Below, in pieces: positions 23,101 through 35,383 of a stretch of 64,000 nucleotides of DNA (positions are counted from its first letter, which is position 1; every line of letters begins with the position of its first letter). Below the pieces are notes generated by a model. It was not told the DNA's origin, made no database searches, and saw nothing but the letters and a program-made list of their open reading frames with translations. This DNA is from Hybos culiciformis (taxonomy: Eukaryota; Arthropoda; Insecta; Diptera; Hybotidae), in the NCBI GenBank assembly GCA_964007475.1, contig OZ023273.1, positions 139,225,308-139,289,307 of the forward strand, given 5' to 3'. Both the position numbers and the translations under genes were made by a program.

Positions 23101-24720
23101 GATATTTTAAAATGAAAATTGTATAGTGCTCTCCTGTACCTAATTTTTAGTATAAGTAAAAAATATAATTTTTTTTTTTCAACTTACATGAAAGGAATTT
23201 TATTTTTTTTTTTGGAAAAGGTCAAAAAGGATCAATATATGGATAATGTTTTTTATAACAAGTAGGTTTATGAAAAATTTTGATATTTTTAGGACACTTC
23301 ATAATCATGTAATTGTTGGGTTCCACTTCAAAAAAAAAAATTATCCTGTTGAGTTGTATTAAAAAAAAAAAAAGTTAAAAAATATATAAATATATTATTA
23401 GCACTTTTAAAAGTGTTTATTATATAATAAAATTTTGACAGATATGATCAATTGGATTTTCATTCAGCGAACAATTAATCACTTTATCAAAATTTATGAA
23501 CAAATTAACTCTCTTATTAGAAAAAAGATAACAAAATTATAAAAGATTATAAATAAATTAAAAGTAAAAGAAAAAAACCGCAATTATTTTTAAAAATTAA
23601 ATAAGTTCGAAAATTAAAACTTTATTTATGGAATTAAACTGCCAAAATTTTGGAAAACTAGAAACCCTATGAATGTAACTATATTTTAAAACCATATAAT
23701 CATATTGTCTTCTATAATAGCATCAAATTTCTAAAAGGAATAAAACCAAAAACAAGTTCAATGAGATATCTTTAATTTTTCACTTCTTAAACTTCAAAAA
23801 TTTGTTTTGTTGCATTCACAGAAGGAAGCATATAGATATTTTTGCTTACATACATATATAAATGAAATGATATGATTTTTGGTTAAATTTTGTGAAGTTT
23901 GTTTTATTATTATAATTTTATTTATTTCTAGAAAATAATTAAATTAAATTTTTTTTTTATTGCGTGAATAGGATTTATGGAAATAATATTTAGTTTTTTT
24001 TTATTTTATTTTTTTATTTATTTTTTTGAAGTGAATAATAATGAGGTCAGTGGTGAATTAATTTAATTTGAATGATTTAATGACTAAAATTAGGCGAATT
24101 ATTATTTGTGATTTTTTGACATGATTTTTACTTCGCTGTTTGTTTTTTTTATTTTTTATTATTATTATTTTTTATTCTACCGAAATGATAAGAACTAAAA
24201 ATGAAATTAAATGTGAAAATAAAGTTGCTTTCTATTTTCTTCAAAACCTAAATTAACCATAAATCATAAAGAAAAATATAATTTTTCTTTTTTTTTGTAT
24301 ACCAACAAAAAATAAATATCCACTATATAATATAAATTACATAAGAAATAAAGAAAATTTTTCATAATTTTCAGGAAGAAAAGACATGTATAAAAATATT
24401 TTTGCATATTTTTTTTTGTGTATTTTCATTTCTTTATTTTTTCCTTGATTAACGATAATTACCGTTTTAATTAAGCAATTTTTTTTTTGCCAAAAAATAA
24501 TTCTCAAACCTTTCCTATTTTGTACATAAGACTTCATGAGCTATGGTTGTAGATATTGTTGCTTTGTGTTGACTTCTTGTTTTGATTTTCATATTAAAAA
24601 AAAAAAACAAATGTCAATAGAATTATAATTTTTGAATATCATAATTTGGAGTTTTTCAATATTTAATGTTTCAATATTAATTTTTTATAGTCAAATATCT
24701 TATCAATAGCATAAAAAAAA
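17122..24720. other. Long AT-rich stretch without recognised genes
   Basis: About 7.6 kb of 75-85% AT sequence with many poly-A/T runs. Listed short frames (for example 17288-17494, 20137-20376 and 22695-22880) are dominated by Phe, Ile, Lys and Asn and have no splice-site support. Around 17640-17860 the base composition is slightly less extreme, but every frame is interrupted. Confidence 0.5.
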
Positions 24721-24754
24721 ATCATATTTCAGATTTGAAAGAAACAAAATCGTT

Positions 24755-24918
24755 TATTCGAATTCGCCACCAGTATCTGGCCGTCAGTGTCACGAAATGT
24801 TATTTCGATTTCTACTGCACACTATAGTTATTGGTTAGGTAGTTTATATAAATTTTATATATTCAATGAATTATTTCAATTCCAGTGTGAGTTTCAATTT
24901 TTTATCACTTTATGGCTC
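24755..24918 (+). promoter_or_regulatory. GC-richer promoter-like island with a possible first exon
   Basis: 24760-24815 stands out by GC content. It contains TTCGAATTCG, GCCACCAG, CCAGTATCTGG and an initiator-like GTCAGTGTC, followed by a perfect hairpin (CGAAAT-GTT-ATTTCG, 24793-24807). About 100 bp on, ATGGCTC at 24912 runs straight into a consensus donor, GTAAGT. One reading is an initiator, a short leader and a first exon encoding only Met-Ala before a large intron. No matching second exon was identified, so this is speculative. Confidence 0.25.
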
Positions 24919-24919
24919 G

Positions 24920-27900
24920 TAAGTTAAATTTATTTTACGCTTGATTTGGCTATGAATATTGAATTAAAAATAAAGATATAGTATGCAAAAAAACAAATTT
25001 TTTGGTTTATTTATTTATTTATTTTTTTTTTTTCAAAATTAATAGAGCAATTTAGAGCCTATCCGTCTTAAAACAAAATAAGCCAATTAAATACACGCAC
25101 AAGGCATTAATGTGAGTTTTTAAATAGTTTTTTTTTTGGTAAATTAAATATTTTTTTTTTATTAATTTCATTCTAAAGACTAATTTATCAAATTTTTAAT
25201 AAAACATTATTTTTTTTTTGGATTAATTCTTTGAATTGTATTTGATATCGGTAGTCAATTAAAAGACATAATCACTTTTTGCTTTTAAATTAAAACAATT
25301 AATTGAAAATTGCATAGTTAAAGAAATGTGAAAAATTGTGATTTCTGATGTTGTGACAAATATTAGCTTGAAGTTAGTTTTAAGAAGCTTATTACTGGTG
25401 AGCAAATTTTAAGTTAAGTTTTTATTTAAAAACATTTCTTTTGACTAAGTAGTAATATCAATATGACATTGTTAAGATTTTTGTAGTATATAAGATTTTT
25501 GGAGGAAGTAGACTCATAAAATTTTTATAAGGTTTAGTTCTAGAAGTTTTTACTCAAATATAACTATCTAATCTAATGAATGATACCAAAAATGCATAAA
25601 TATGTTTGAATTATTTTTTTTAAATATAATGCTTAAATTTGGATTATGTAAATATTGAACTAAAATAATGACGTGATTCATAACTAAGTTGATACGTTTT
25701 TTTTTTATTCATTAAAAAATACAGGCATACAATTAAAAATGGTCGAGGTTTCACATATATAATAATTATATAAATTTTATTATCCATGCAAGAAATAAGT
25801 CAGTCATAAAATATAAATTATATAATGTACCTTTAGTTATATATATTTTTTTTACATTAATTTTTATGATAAAATAAAATCTTTATTCTATGAAAAACTA
25901 TATACCATTCATTTATAATAAATTTTCATGTCTTTTTATGACAAGAAAATTTGAATTTTCCTTGACTTTTTTTTAATTTTATTTTTTTTTTTAATAAACG
26001 TACGTTGAGGCTTAATGCCGTCTTATCTAAATTTCCTTCCGTTTCGTGACAATTTCTAACGAAAATAAAGTAAAAATTTCCTAGTTAAAATAAAAGCAAT
26101 AAGTCTTTATACCTATCAAAAGGACATTTTCATTAATTTTTATTTCATTCTATATAAAGGACAAAAAAGTGACCACTCAGTTTATTTTTTTAATATTATG
26201 ACTACCTATATACCATCACCGTATGTCTTTTAATGTCCTTTTTTTTTAATGACATAAGATTTAAGTAAGTTGATTTTTTTTGAATGATAATCTGTTATAA
26301 GTGCCCGTTATAGTTTTTTTCTTCGGTATGAAAAACTATTTTCAAAATCTGCAAGTTCTTTCAAGTTATTTTGAATTCTGAATTAAATTATTTTTTTAAC
26401 AAAACAAGGCTTAACAGTTTTAGCTTTCTTTTTAAATATCAACTTTTTACTATTTTCATAGGATTTTCTATTATTCTGACCTAAATACCAGTTTTGCAAG
26501 CACAATTGATCGAATAAACAAATAGAACGCTCATTAAACTTATATTCCTCAAAAGACAAATTTTTAATGTTTTAAGTTATATTTATTTTTCATATACATA
26601 GTTTTAAGTGATATTTTTGTCTTTGTAACATAATTCCAAAAAAAAATCACGCAACATTATTCAATGTACAAGCAGGTGGAAAAGTTTTTTGGAACTTTTT
26701 AGTAAATGAGAAGTATAGAATTATTATTACAAAATAATATCATTTGATTTCAAGTAGCACGCTTCATAAATTTATAAGGTTTTCTAACAAGAAGGTATCA
26801 TTGAAAGACCTCGTTATTGGTTTATTGGTCAAATTATTGTCGTATAAGAATCACTAATTTCTTCGTATGGGATAATTATACAAAATTTCAAATATAACCA
26901 ATACCTCCTTATGAAAATTTTATATTTTTTTATTTTCTTAAACAATTATTTAGTTTTTTTTTTTTCCTAATAATTATGACATTTACGTTACGTGTTATCT
27001 TTTGCAATAAATCTTTGTTTCAAGAAAAAGGTAAACTCTCGAAATCAAAAGAAAAAAAAAAGTGGTAAATTTATTAAAAGGAAATTAATTTTATATATCT
27101 TTTAATGACAAACGAACAGGATATGAAAGAAGTTCACGTAAGAGATTGAAGGATAAGGCATATATTTTTTAAAGTTCGTTCTATCTTTATATACATATAT
27201 CTAATTAAAATAGTATATTGTCATAATATCTGCAGAACTTTATAATATGACTACAATATGTGGTGTAGCTTTAAATAATTTACATTGAAAAAGTTCGAAA
27301 TGACCATTAATAGGAGTCAAACATTACAATTTATATTTATCTAAGTAAATTACTGTTAAAAGAAATTATTTCAGATTTTTGTAGATAATGTTATGTTCAA
27401 CAATTATAAGTTAAAAAAATTCAATTACTTTTTTCTACTGTTTTTGTTCAATAACATAGTCAGTGGCAATCAAAGGTTTCGAACCCGTATTGAAGTTCAA
27501 TTCACGTTGATAGTTATAAATTAATTTTATTCCAATGCAGAAATTCTAACTACTCAATATAATTTACGATGTTTGTATATTATTAGTTTAAAAATCATAC
27601 TTTTATTTTAATTATATATGTATATAGCTTACTTTACAAAAATAACATTCAGTTGCGATAAAAACAAAATAATATCTAATAAAATTCAAAACATAACGTA
27701 AACAGTTTCTAATTTCTTCAAAAACCTAGAATATAAAATGCCAAGTATTTCTTTAGTATTTTTTTTTTTTTAATATTTAAGATCTTATTGCTCGTAAAAA
27801 TATGTTTATCTTAAAATGAAAGTAACTATATTATAATAATATAGCGCAATAATAATTTGAATATGGTTATGATTTTTAGTGTTTTGTCATCAGAGATTAT

Positions 27901-28449
27901 TAAAAAAAAAATTTAGTTTTTATTATTTAGAAGTTTTTAAATTAGCGTATCACCAGTCACGTTTGAAATAACTTTTTTTATGGTCATATATATAATTAAA
28001 ATGATACATAATTCTTGAAGAATGTGAATACCATTTCTACTGCTGCTGCTGCTTCTGGTTAGATCGTCATATGAGTTTATTAAGATATGATTGAAAATAT
28101 TAATAATAATAAAAAAACAGACATCTTTAGAGTCATAAAATTTTTTATTTTTTTTTTCAATTCATAAAATATATTTTATTTATTTATATTTTTCATTTTA
28201 AATGGATTTTAATGATTTTTTTTTATTTCCTTCAACAAGTGTTTTAAAAAAAAAATGTATATATACCACAAAGTTATAATCTGGAAAAATTATGTACATG
28301 TATAAACTTTTTACAATTTTAACACACATATTAAATTGCAATATGATAGATGTAACACCTTGATCGGCGTATTTATCGGGAATGAAGCAAGATGAAATAA
28401 TATTTTTTTTGTTTAAAATATAATTTGAAGGGAATAGTTTAAACACTTA
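24920..28449. other. AT-rich stretch without recognised genes
   Basis: Nothing supportable. A short CTGCTGCTGCTGCT run near 28040 and scattered poly-T tracts are the only simple repeats. If the island at 24.76 kb is a real first exon, this could be intron. Confidence 0.45.
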
Positions 28450-28874
28450 TGCCTTGTTTATAGCTACCCCTACCATAGAAAACTAATTTTTGGAGGAATG
28501 TTCCGGAAACCTATTCACAGCTAATTTTATCTGAAAGTAAAAAATCACCTGCAAAAAATAAAAAAAAAAAAAAAATAAATTTTGGCAGGAAAAGGTATCT
28601 GAAAAAAAATTCAGATAGGAAGGAAACGTAATGAAAAAGAAACAAAAAAATAATTTTGTGAAGTAATGAAATTTTTCAGATAGCAAAAAAAAAATAAATT
28701 CAATTTTCTTAATTATTTGAAAATATTTTAAAAAAATTCTTTTTACGAAAAATAGATAAAATTAATATCTTCATTTTCAGTAAATTTGCTTAAATATAAA
28801 TAGAATAATAACATAGAAAATCCGTTTTTACGGTACCATTTTTTCAGATAGGTAAATTAGCTATAAACAAGGCA
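28450..28874. mobile_element. PIF/Harbinger-like MITE (425 bp)
   Basis: Perfect 17-bp terminal inverted repeats: TGCCTTGTTTATAGCTA at 28450-28466, with its inverse at 28858-28874. The flanks are TTA at 28447-28449 and TTA at 28875-28877. A 3-bp TWA duplication and short inverted ends fit PIF/Harbinger non-autonomous elements. The inside carries repeated TCAGATAGG/ATCTGAAA motifs in both orientations and a long A-run. It encodes no transposase; the minus-strand frame over its left half is a by-product. Confidence 0.75.
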
Positions 28875-29265
28875 TTAATAATAATAAAATTAAAATAGCT
28901 AGATAGCCTAACTTTGTTTAAAAAAAAAAATCCTTTAACCCTATTAATCAATTTAAAAATCTAATTATATAGTGTTGACAAAAATTTATTATAAGTAAAA
29001 ATATTTTAATAATTAAATTTAACATTTAAACTGGTTAATAAAACGAAACCCTATACACAAGAATTTTTCGGTTTCTTGTTAATATCGAATAAATTTGTTT
29101 TCATTTTATTTTGCATTATAAATTATTGATAAATTTATTATTATTTAAGAAAAATAAGAAAAAATTATTCCGTAGTACGAAAAAGAAAAATTTTATTTTT
29201 CTGTATAAAATTATTATATTTTGGAAACTTTTTTATTCATCATCTGTATTCAAATAACGAACAAA

Positions 29266-29336
29266 AATTAAAAATAATGTTATGCACCATGTGGAAAAAA
29301 CGACCAGTGAAATATTTTGATTTATTTAATTTAATA
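29266..29336 (+). repeat. Short dispersed repeat, copy 1
   Basis: It matches 59214-59288 in the same orientation. Shared blocks are AAATTAAAAxTAATGTT, GAAAAAACGACC and GATTTATTTAATTTAA. It is probably the end of an old element. Confidence 0.5.
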
Positions 29337-29555
29337 TTAAAAGTATTTTTTTTTAATTTTATTTTTTTTTTGATTAAAATTCATTAAACTTCAAGTTATG
29401 TTATCAATTGTTTAACATTCTTACGCAGCACAACAACTTTATTATCAAATATCTCTCTTTGAATTGAGAATCATCTTGACTTCCAGAGTACTTATGTGTT
29501 TAATAATTTGCTTCTTATGCAAACTATTATTTGAATACATTATATTGATTTGCGG

Positions 29556-29690
29556 ACAGTTCACCGTACACCAATTCACCGTATAGCAATTCGCCGTATA
29601 CCAATTCACCGTATAGCAATTCACCGTATGGACAATTCACCGTATGGACAATTCACCGTATGGACAATTCACCATATGAGGAATTCACCG
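29556..29690. repeat. AATTCACCGTAT minisatellite, nine copies
   Basis: Nine units built on AATTCACCGTAT. Units 1-5 have a 15-bp period with two alternating spacers (ACC and AGC), which makes a 30-bp higher-order unit. Units 6-8 carry GGAC spacers with a 16-bp period, and the last unit is degenerate. The base composition is far from the AT-rich surroundings, which suggests recent arrival or a functional role. The plus-strand frame through it (HRIAIHR-type peptide) is an artefact of the repeat. Confidence 0.8.
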
Positions 29691-29698
29691 AAAAACGA

Positions 29699-29764
29699 GA
29701 GGGGGTGGGGGGCGGCGGGCGGGCGGACTGGTAGTTGGTCAGTGGGATTTGCGGCTAGGGCCGT
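29699..29764 (+). other. G-rich island with a G-quadruplex motif
   Basis: 29701-29723 holds four G-runs of at least three, with loops of 1, 4 and 1 nt: five Gs, T, six Gs, CGGC, three Gs, C, three Gs. This meets the usual G-quadruplex rule. The island follows directly after the minisatellite and is by far the most GC-rich spot in the window. Confidence 0.6.
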
Positions 29765-29799
29765 ATGTAGTACTTTCTAGTATAAATAACGTGTTCTGC

Positions 29800-32700
29800 G
29801 TCAATATTTTGTTACATTTTGGCTGTGGATACTTGTACTGTATAATTATAGTCAGAAATAAGAATATTTTATATACACAGAAGAATATTATCTTAAAATA
29901 AATCAAAAATAATATTTTTTTTTGAATAATATTCGCTAAGCTCCATATATTATTCAATTTTACTCGATTAGTTTTTTCTCAAGATTAGTAGAATACCAAG
30001 CTTAACTTTCGTTTCTGTTAATTTATTAAAAAAAAAAATTATTTTAAAATTTATTATTAAATGTAGACCACCCAATATAACATAACATAACCGCAGAAAC
30101 ATTAAAAATATTATTGTCTATAAAAGAATTTTATTCAGATTAATTCTTTGAATGAACAATCTGTGCGTGAAATATTGATTTCATTGGTACATTGTTGATA
30201 ATGTGAATATTTTATTAATAGATTTTATAATTATGAAAAAAAAAAAAAAAATAATAATAATTTTTTTATCGCTACTGTTTCAAATGGATTTTTATTACAA
30301 ATTTGGGATAAATATCTATACATAAATTTTCCTTTTTATTGATTTAAGTAAATTTATTATATACTTTATTTTTTGTTGAAAACTATACAAGAAATAAAAT
30401 CTATAAAATAGTGGAAAATTCAATTAATTTAGTTAAGATAATTTTATAAAATTAGGTTACAGAATCTTTAAATTCAATCAATATCAAAAAACAAATCAAT
30501 GATATTTTAATTATGTTTTTGTATGCCTTACATGCTATATTGTGAAAACCGTATTACAATTTCCGCAATATTAGTTTTTTTTTTCACGTTTTATTTTAGT
30601 TCAATTAAATCGTAAAGGGTTATATAATTGAGCAAAACGAAACATACCGCGATAGAACGAAATTTACAATACAAATATCGATCTGTAATCTTGAGTATTG
30701 CGTCTGAAAATAGTGAAAATGAATATGAAAAACTTTTTTTGTAATATGAAATAAAATGAATATTATGTGTCTTGATTAATAGTGTAATTCTAATATACAT
30801 ATTATTATCTAAACAAATAATTGTTTATTTAAATAAAACCGAAATACTATTATCGAAAGCAAGTATAAATGTATATTAATTTTTCACTTTAAATGTCATA
30901 ATCATGAAGACAAATTATGATAGTCAAACAGAAATTATCATTTCATTATTGGGGAAAATTGATAATAATATTGAAAATTTATTGGCAATTAACTTTATTG
31001 ATTGTGTTTTTATGGGGAATTTTGTTATCTTCAAACCTTTTTTAAAATAAACTCTTAAAATATCTTTCATTGGTGGAACACTAGAAATACATGCATTAGA
31101 ATTTTTTGAAGTGTATATTATTATTATGAAAAAGTATTATAAAATTGTTTATGAATTAATCGTAATATTTACAAATTTATTTACATAAATTATTACAAAT
31201 TATTAGCTTTGAATATAGATTTAAATGAAATAATCGAAAATTCTACGAATCAGTAGAATATCCATACAATCAAAATTTTTTCATCAATTTGTTGAAAAAT
31301 TTAGTTTTATAAAAATAAACTATCGCAAAATTTCAACAGCTAACTACCAAATTATATTTAAAATAATGTTTAAATAATTTTATTAAGATAAAACTTTCAA
31401 CTTTTATATAGGAATTTCCCTTATTGTACATCCCAGAAGAACCAAAATAATGTTTCCCAAAGAAAATTTTTAAATAATTTTGAATTATCAACACAATATG
31501 TTTATTTTTCTGTTTCAATACAAATTAATGTCATGTTCAACACAATTTACTGACATTATTTTAAAAATATTGTCTTGTTTTTTTTGCTGAAAAATTTCCC
31601 CCAAAATATTCATAATTCCTTATATTGAGAAATTATCATTTAAAAAAGTGAAAAATAAAAACATATTTTATATTAATAGATATTTATTATTTTAACAGAA
31701 AAGAAATATGCAAGAAGGAAGCGAATGAATATTGAGAAAAATTGCGAATATTATATTATTGTAATTTATTCATAAGCTTAGATTTTGCTTTTTGAACGAA
31801 AAATTATTAGGTATTTTTGCACAACCCCTTTATTTTTCACAATGACTTTTCGGAGTTTTTTTTTTTTCAAAATTAAATTTTCCATTAAACGAGATTAACG
31901 CGCACGAGTAAAGAAAATGAAATGACAATTTTATTAATATTATATATTATATTGAAAAAAGTTGTTCATTTTTTATTTGATACATTATTTTTATACCTTC
32001 AGTGTTATATAATATGCAAAAATAAGGGTTATCTTTGCATAAAATATGAGTATAACATTTAAAAAGATTTATCATTGAAGTCATTGAATACATATTATTA
32101 GGTTTTATGTTCATTGTAAGAAAAAAAAGAAAAATAAAAAAATGTATCTTTTATTAAAAATATTTTGAATAAAAATTACTTAACATTTAAATTAAATCCT
32201 AGTATTAATTGCAACCGGTATTTATGCACATATTATTATGTGGATTTGTATTCGATGTAACGTATAAGAATTTTAAGATTTTATACAAATATTAAACCCC
32301 AAGGTATTTCTAACAGAAGAGATATTCCATAATCTAGCTAGAAATTGATACATTACTAAGAGCTTTTTTTAAAAACAATATTAATTAGAAGTAATGAGCT
32401 CATTGGATTTTGTCCGTTTTTTATAGAGGATGGGAAAACTTTAATAAAAATTAAGTTAAATCCCTAAAACTATTTAGGTTGCAGTTTCTTAAGAGAACCA
32501 GAAATCTCAATTTCGACCTTTATATGAAAATAAAAGTCAAAATTAAATTTATATTATCAAATTTTTAATTGTCATTTAAAAATACCGCAATTTTTTTTTT
32601 CTACTATTCATCTCTGATTGTCCTTGCGCAATTTTTTTTATGTATTTGTAATTTTTTTACTATAAATATTATTGTACACAAAATCATAAAAAAAAGGATA

Positions 32701-33706
32701 CTGATATATGTGTTTGTACATGTACTGTATATATTATTATTATTCTGTTGGGGCATCATTATAAACATTTAAGTATCTTTTATGATAATATTTTTTTCCG
32801 ATTGTACCACAAAAGGGGGGGACAAAGAAGAGTTGTTGAAAAACTTTTTCAGATAATAAAATGTATCTATGAAGTTAAATTTAAATCCCGCCTTTTTTTA
32901 TCATATTTGCTCCTCCTGAATCAACGAAATACCGAATTAGTGTCTGTATTTGAAAAGACAGTTTATTTAAAAATTTATTTATAAATTTTTTTTGGTATTA
33001 TTATCTTGTACTACTTGTTCATATGGATGTAGCTTATGTATATTATAGTCAATATAGTCAATTTAAACATATATATTTGTACATATATTGGAGTGTAAGT
33101 CTTTAAGCTTACACCGTCTAAAAATCATTAAATAGGCTTCTTTTATTGTAACCGAGTTCTCCCCGAGTTTTCAATTTTTTTATATAGATTTTAATATTTA
33201 AATACCTTGCTCAGTAATTTTCTAGAAATATCTTAACTCTCTCACTTATAGAATCACTTAACTTACAAAAAAATTTACGTTTAAAATTGACTTTATTAAG
33301 CAGTTCAATAATAGAGGAATTTTATTTATAATATACAAATGGGGCTTAAGTTCAACGATATTTAAATGTAGATCTATCATTGAAGTATACAGTCTGAATT
33401 TTTTTCTTATAATTACAAAATTCATCATTTGTTAATATTGCTTTAAAAATTCAGGATTTTTTTGTGTTTATATATGTAAATTTTATGTATCAGTTTTGAA
33501 ATTCTCTTAAATGAAAATTGTGTTTTTTTTTTAAAACTGCTTTATCGACATTTTTTTTGATTTTAATTTCTTTGAATTTTCCTCTCTTTGAAGTTTTTGA
33601 AAAGAAAATTAAAGCTTTTGTATAGTTGTGTATATAATAAAATGGACATTGAAATTTGTATTCCTTTTCTAGTTCACAATATTTAGAATTCAATATTGTT
33701 GTTTAT
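29800..33706. other. AT-rich stretch without recognised genes
   Basis: No coding, RNA or element feature could be supported. Frames such as 30591-30800 and 32569-32772 have random AT composition. A poly-G run lies near 32813-32821. Confidence 0.5.
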
Positions 33707-35085
33707 TTATTTATTCGTTGATTTCAAAGCTCCAGGGTCTCTTGGATAGTAGGTAATTTGTAGTGAAGTTGAGGTTCTATTGAATATTATATTTTTGGTT
33801 CCAAGGGATGTCATTAGATTGCGCTCAAAAATAGAACTATGCAGTAAACTCTCATTTTATGGAAGATCAGCATAAACATATTATTTTGGAACGATCATCT
33901 CGATGGTTCACAATAGCTCTTTTGTTCCTTCTTGTTTGAAAATCAATTCTTATATAAAATTTGAATAATTTACTTTAAAACTTTCATGTTTAAGTGAAAA
34001 GACCTTATTGAAATTAGATATCAAAAAATTATCAGAAAAATCTGTAACTTTGGGTCAGCAAACACCAACCGCAGTTGTCAGTTTCTCAATATCAATATAA
34101 CTTATTTGAAAAAATTTTTTTTTGGTATGAAAACAACTCCAGCTTTCTAATCGATTTTATTCGTTTTATTCAATTAATATTACGTACTTAAAGAAAAACC
34201 AATTAGACTATCAATTTTACCAAAATATTGTGCTCTCTTGCATTAACCCTCTTGATATTGTAAAAAAAAAATATTATTGAATCATTTAATCCTGTGGGGG
34301 TTCAGATACAATTATATCCTTTAAAAACATTGTCGCACATTAAGCCACAAACAATGTTAATTAAGGATAACATACGCAACAAATAAAAATAAATTTTTTG
34401 TTTTATAAAATTTATCAGAGATTTTTCCACTTGTTGTTTCCGGTTGAATGAATCTTGAAGGAAATTTGCTTTAATAGTTTTTACCATTGAAAAGGGAATC
34501 CCCACAGAAAAAAATTAAATTGAAAAACTTTTAACTTTATAGAAAATTGTGTAAGGGTGATTTTGGGTGTGATGATGTGCAATAATTTCTATAGAATATA
34601 TGATTTAAAAATTTTGAACCCGCATTTTTAATACATATTATTTTAGTGGGAAAATTATTGTATAAAAATTTTTACATTCAAAAAATTAATTTATAATGAA
34701 GTTACTACATACTACTGACTGATAAGAAATCTTCATAATATCGAGGAAAAAATAAAACAAATATTTTTCGAAAGAAAATATTATATTGAATCAATAGTTT
34801 TCGTTGAGCAACGCGGCGCGCCCATAAAAATTATAATGGGTTCGAACCATCACTAGATGTACCTAACAAATAAATTTAAGGAAATTGTTGAAAACTTAAT
34901 TAGCTAAACTAATACCTACAGTTTTAATTGAAAATGATAAAAAGTCGTTAAAATTAAGGTATGTATAATTTATTTTTAAAAACTTTGAACAGTTTGTAAC
35001 AAATATTTTTCGTACTACGAGTTTCTATATGACATTCAGAGATTTTGTGCCAATTACGGGGAGTTCATCGAGGGACCTCTGTATA
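33707..35085. mobile_element. Decayed DNA-transposon region, possibly pogo-like
   Basis: The right side carries CGGGGAGTTCATCGAGGGACC followed by TCTGTA, and the left side carries GCAGTAAACTCTCATTTTATGG near 33840. Both resemble terminal sequences I associate with pogo-type elements (CAG ends, ACTC.C core, TA target), but the two ends do not form a clean inverted pair and the left TA is lost. The second copy of the dispersed repeat (34311-34568) lies inside. On the minus strand, 33846-33707 reads as a coding-like tail (NLMTSLGTKNIIFNRTSTS and so on) of unknown family. The boundaries are uncertain. Confidence 0.3.
34311..34568 (+). repeat. Diverged dispersed repeat, copy 2
   Basis: Second copy of the repeat at 14403-14696, same orientation, same block order, with several small indels. 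It lies inside the decayed transposon-like region 33707-35085. Confidence 0.6.
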
Positions 35086-35345
35086 ATTGTGTAATGAATT
35101 GAATGTTTATAATTATATATTTACCAGATTAAAGTTTATTTAAGTTACACTTTGGAAATGAAACAAAGTTACACGGAAAAAGAATCATACTAAACTTTTA
35201 ACTTCCATATTCACTTTTATGATTCCAGTTTCCACGATTCTAAATTGACAGTAAATTTTGATTGCATATTTGTATATTAATAATTCGTACCTACAATAAA
35301 ATATATTAATTTTTGGAAAATATATCAAAATTTAATTTGAAAAAA

Positions 35346-35346
<1 letters not shown>

Positions 35347-35382
<36 letters not shown>
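35347..35382. repeat. (AAT)n microsatellite
   Basis: About 12 uninterrupted trinucleotide units after a short A-run. Confidence 0.9.

Positions 35383-35383
<1 letters not shown>

Noticed and set aside
29550..29780. 76-codon frame with HRIAIHR-type repeats
   Set aside because: It is a by-product of the AATTCACCGTAT minisatellite and the G-rich island.
34819..34860. GC-rich spot with GGGTTCGAACC, considered as a tRNA T-arm
   Set aside because: The flanking bases do not form a 5-bp T-stem and no anticodon or acceptor arms can be paired.
34919..35093. Possible exons joining LIENDKKSLKL to DFVPITGSSSRDL
   Set aside because: The second part coincides with a transposon-end-like sequence (CGGGGAGTTCATCGAGGGACC), so the open frame is probably accidental.
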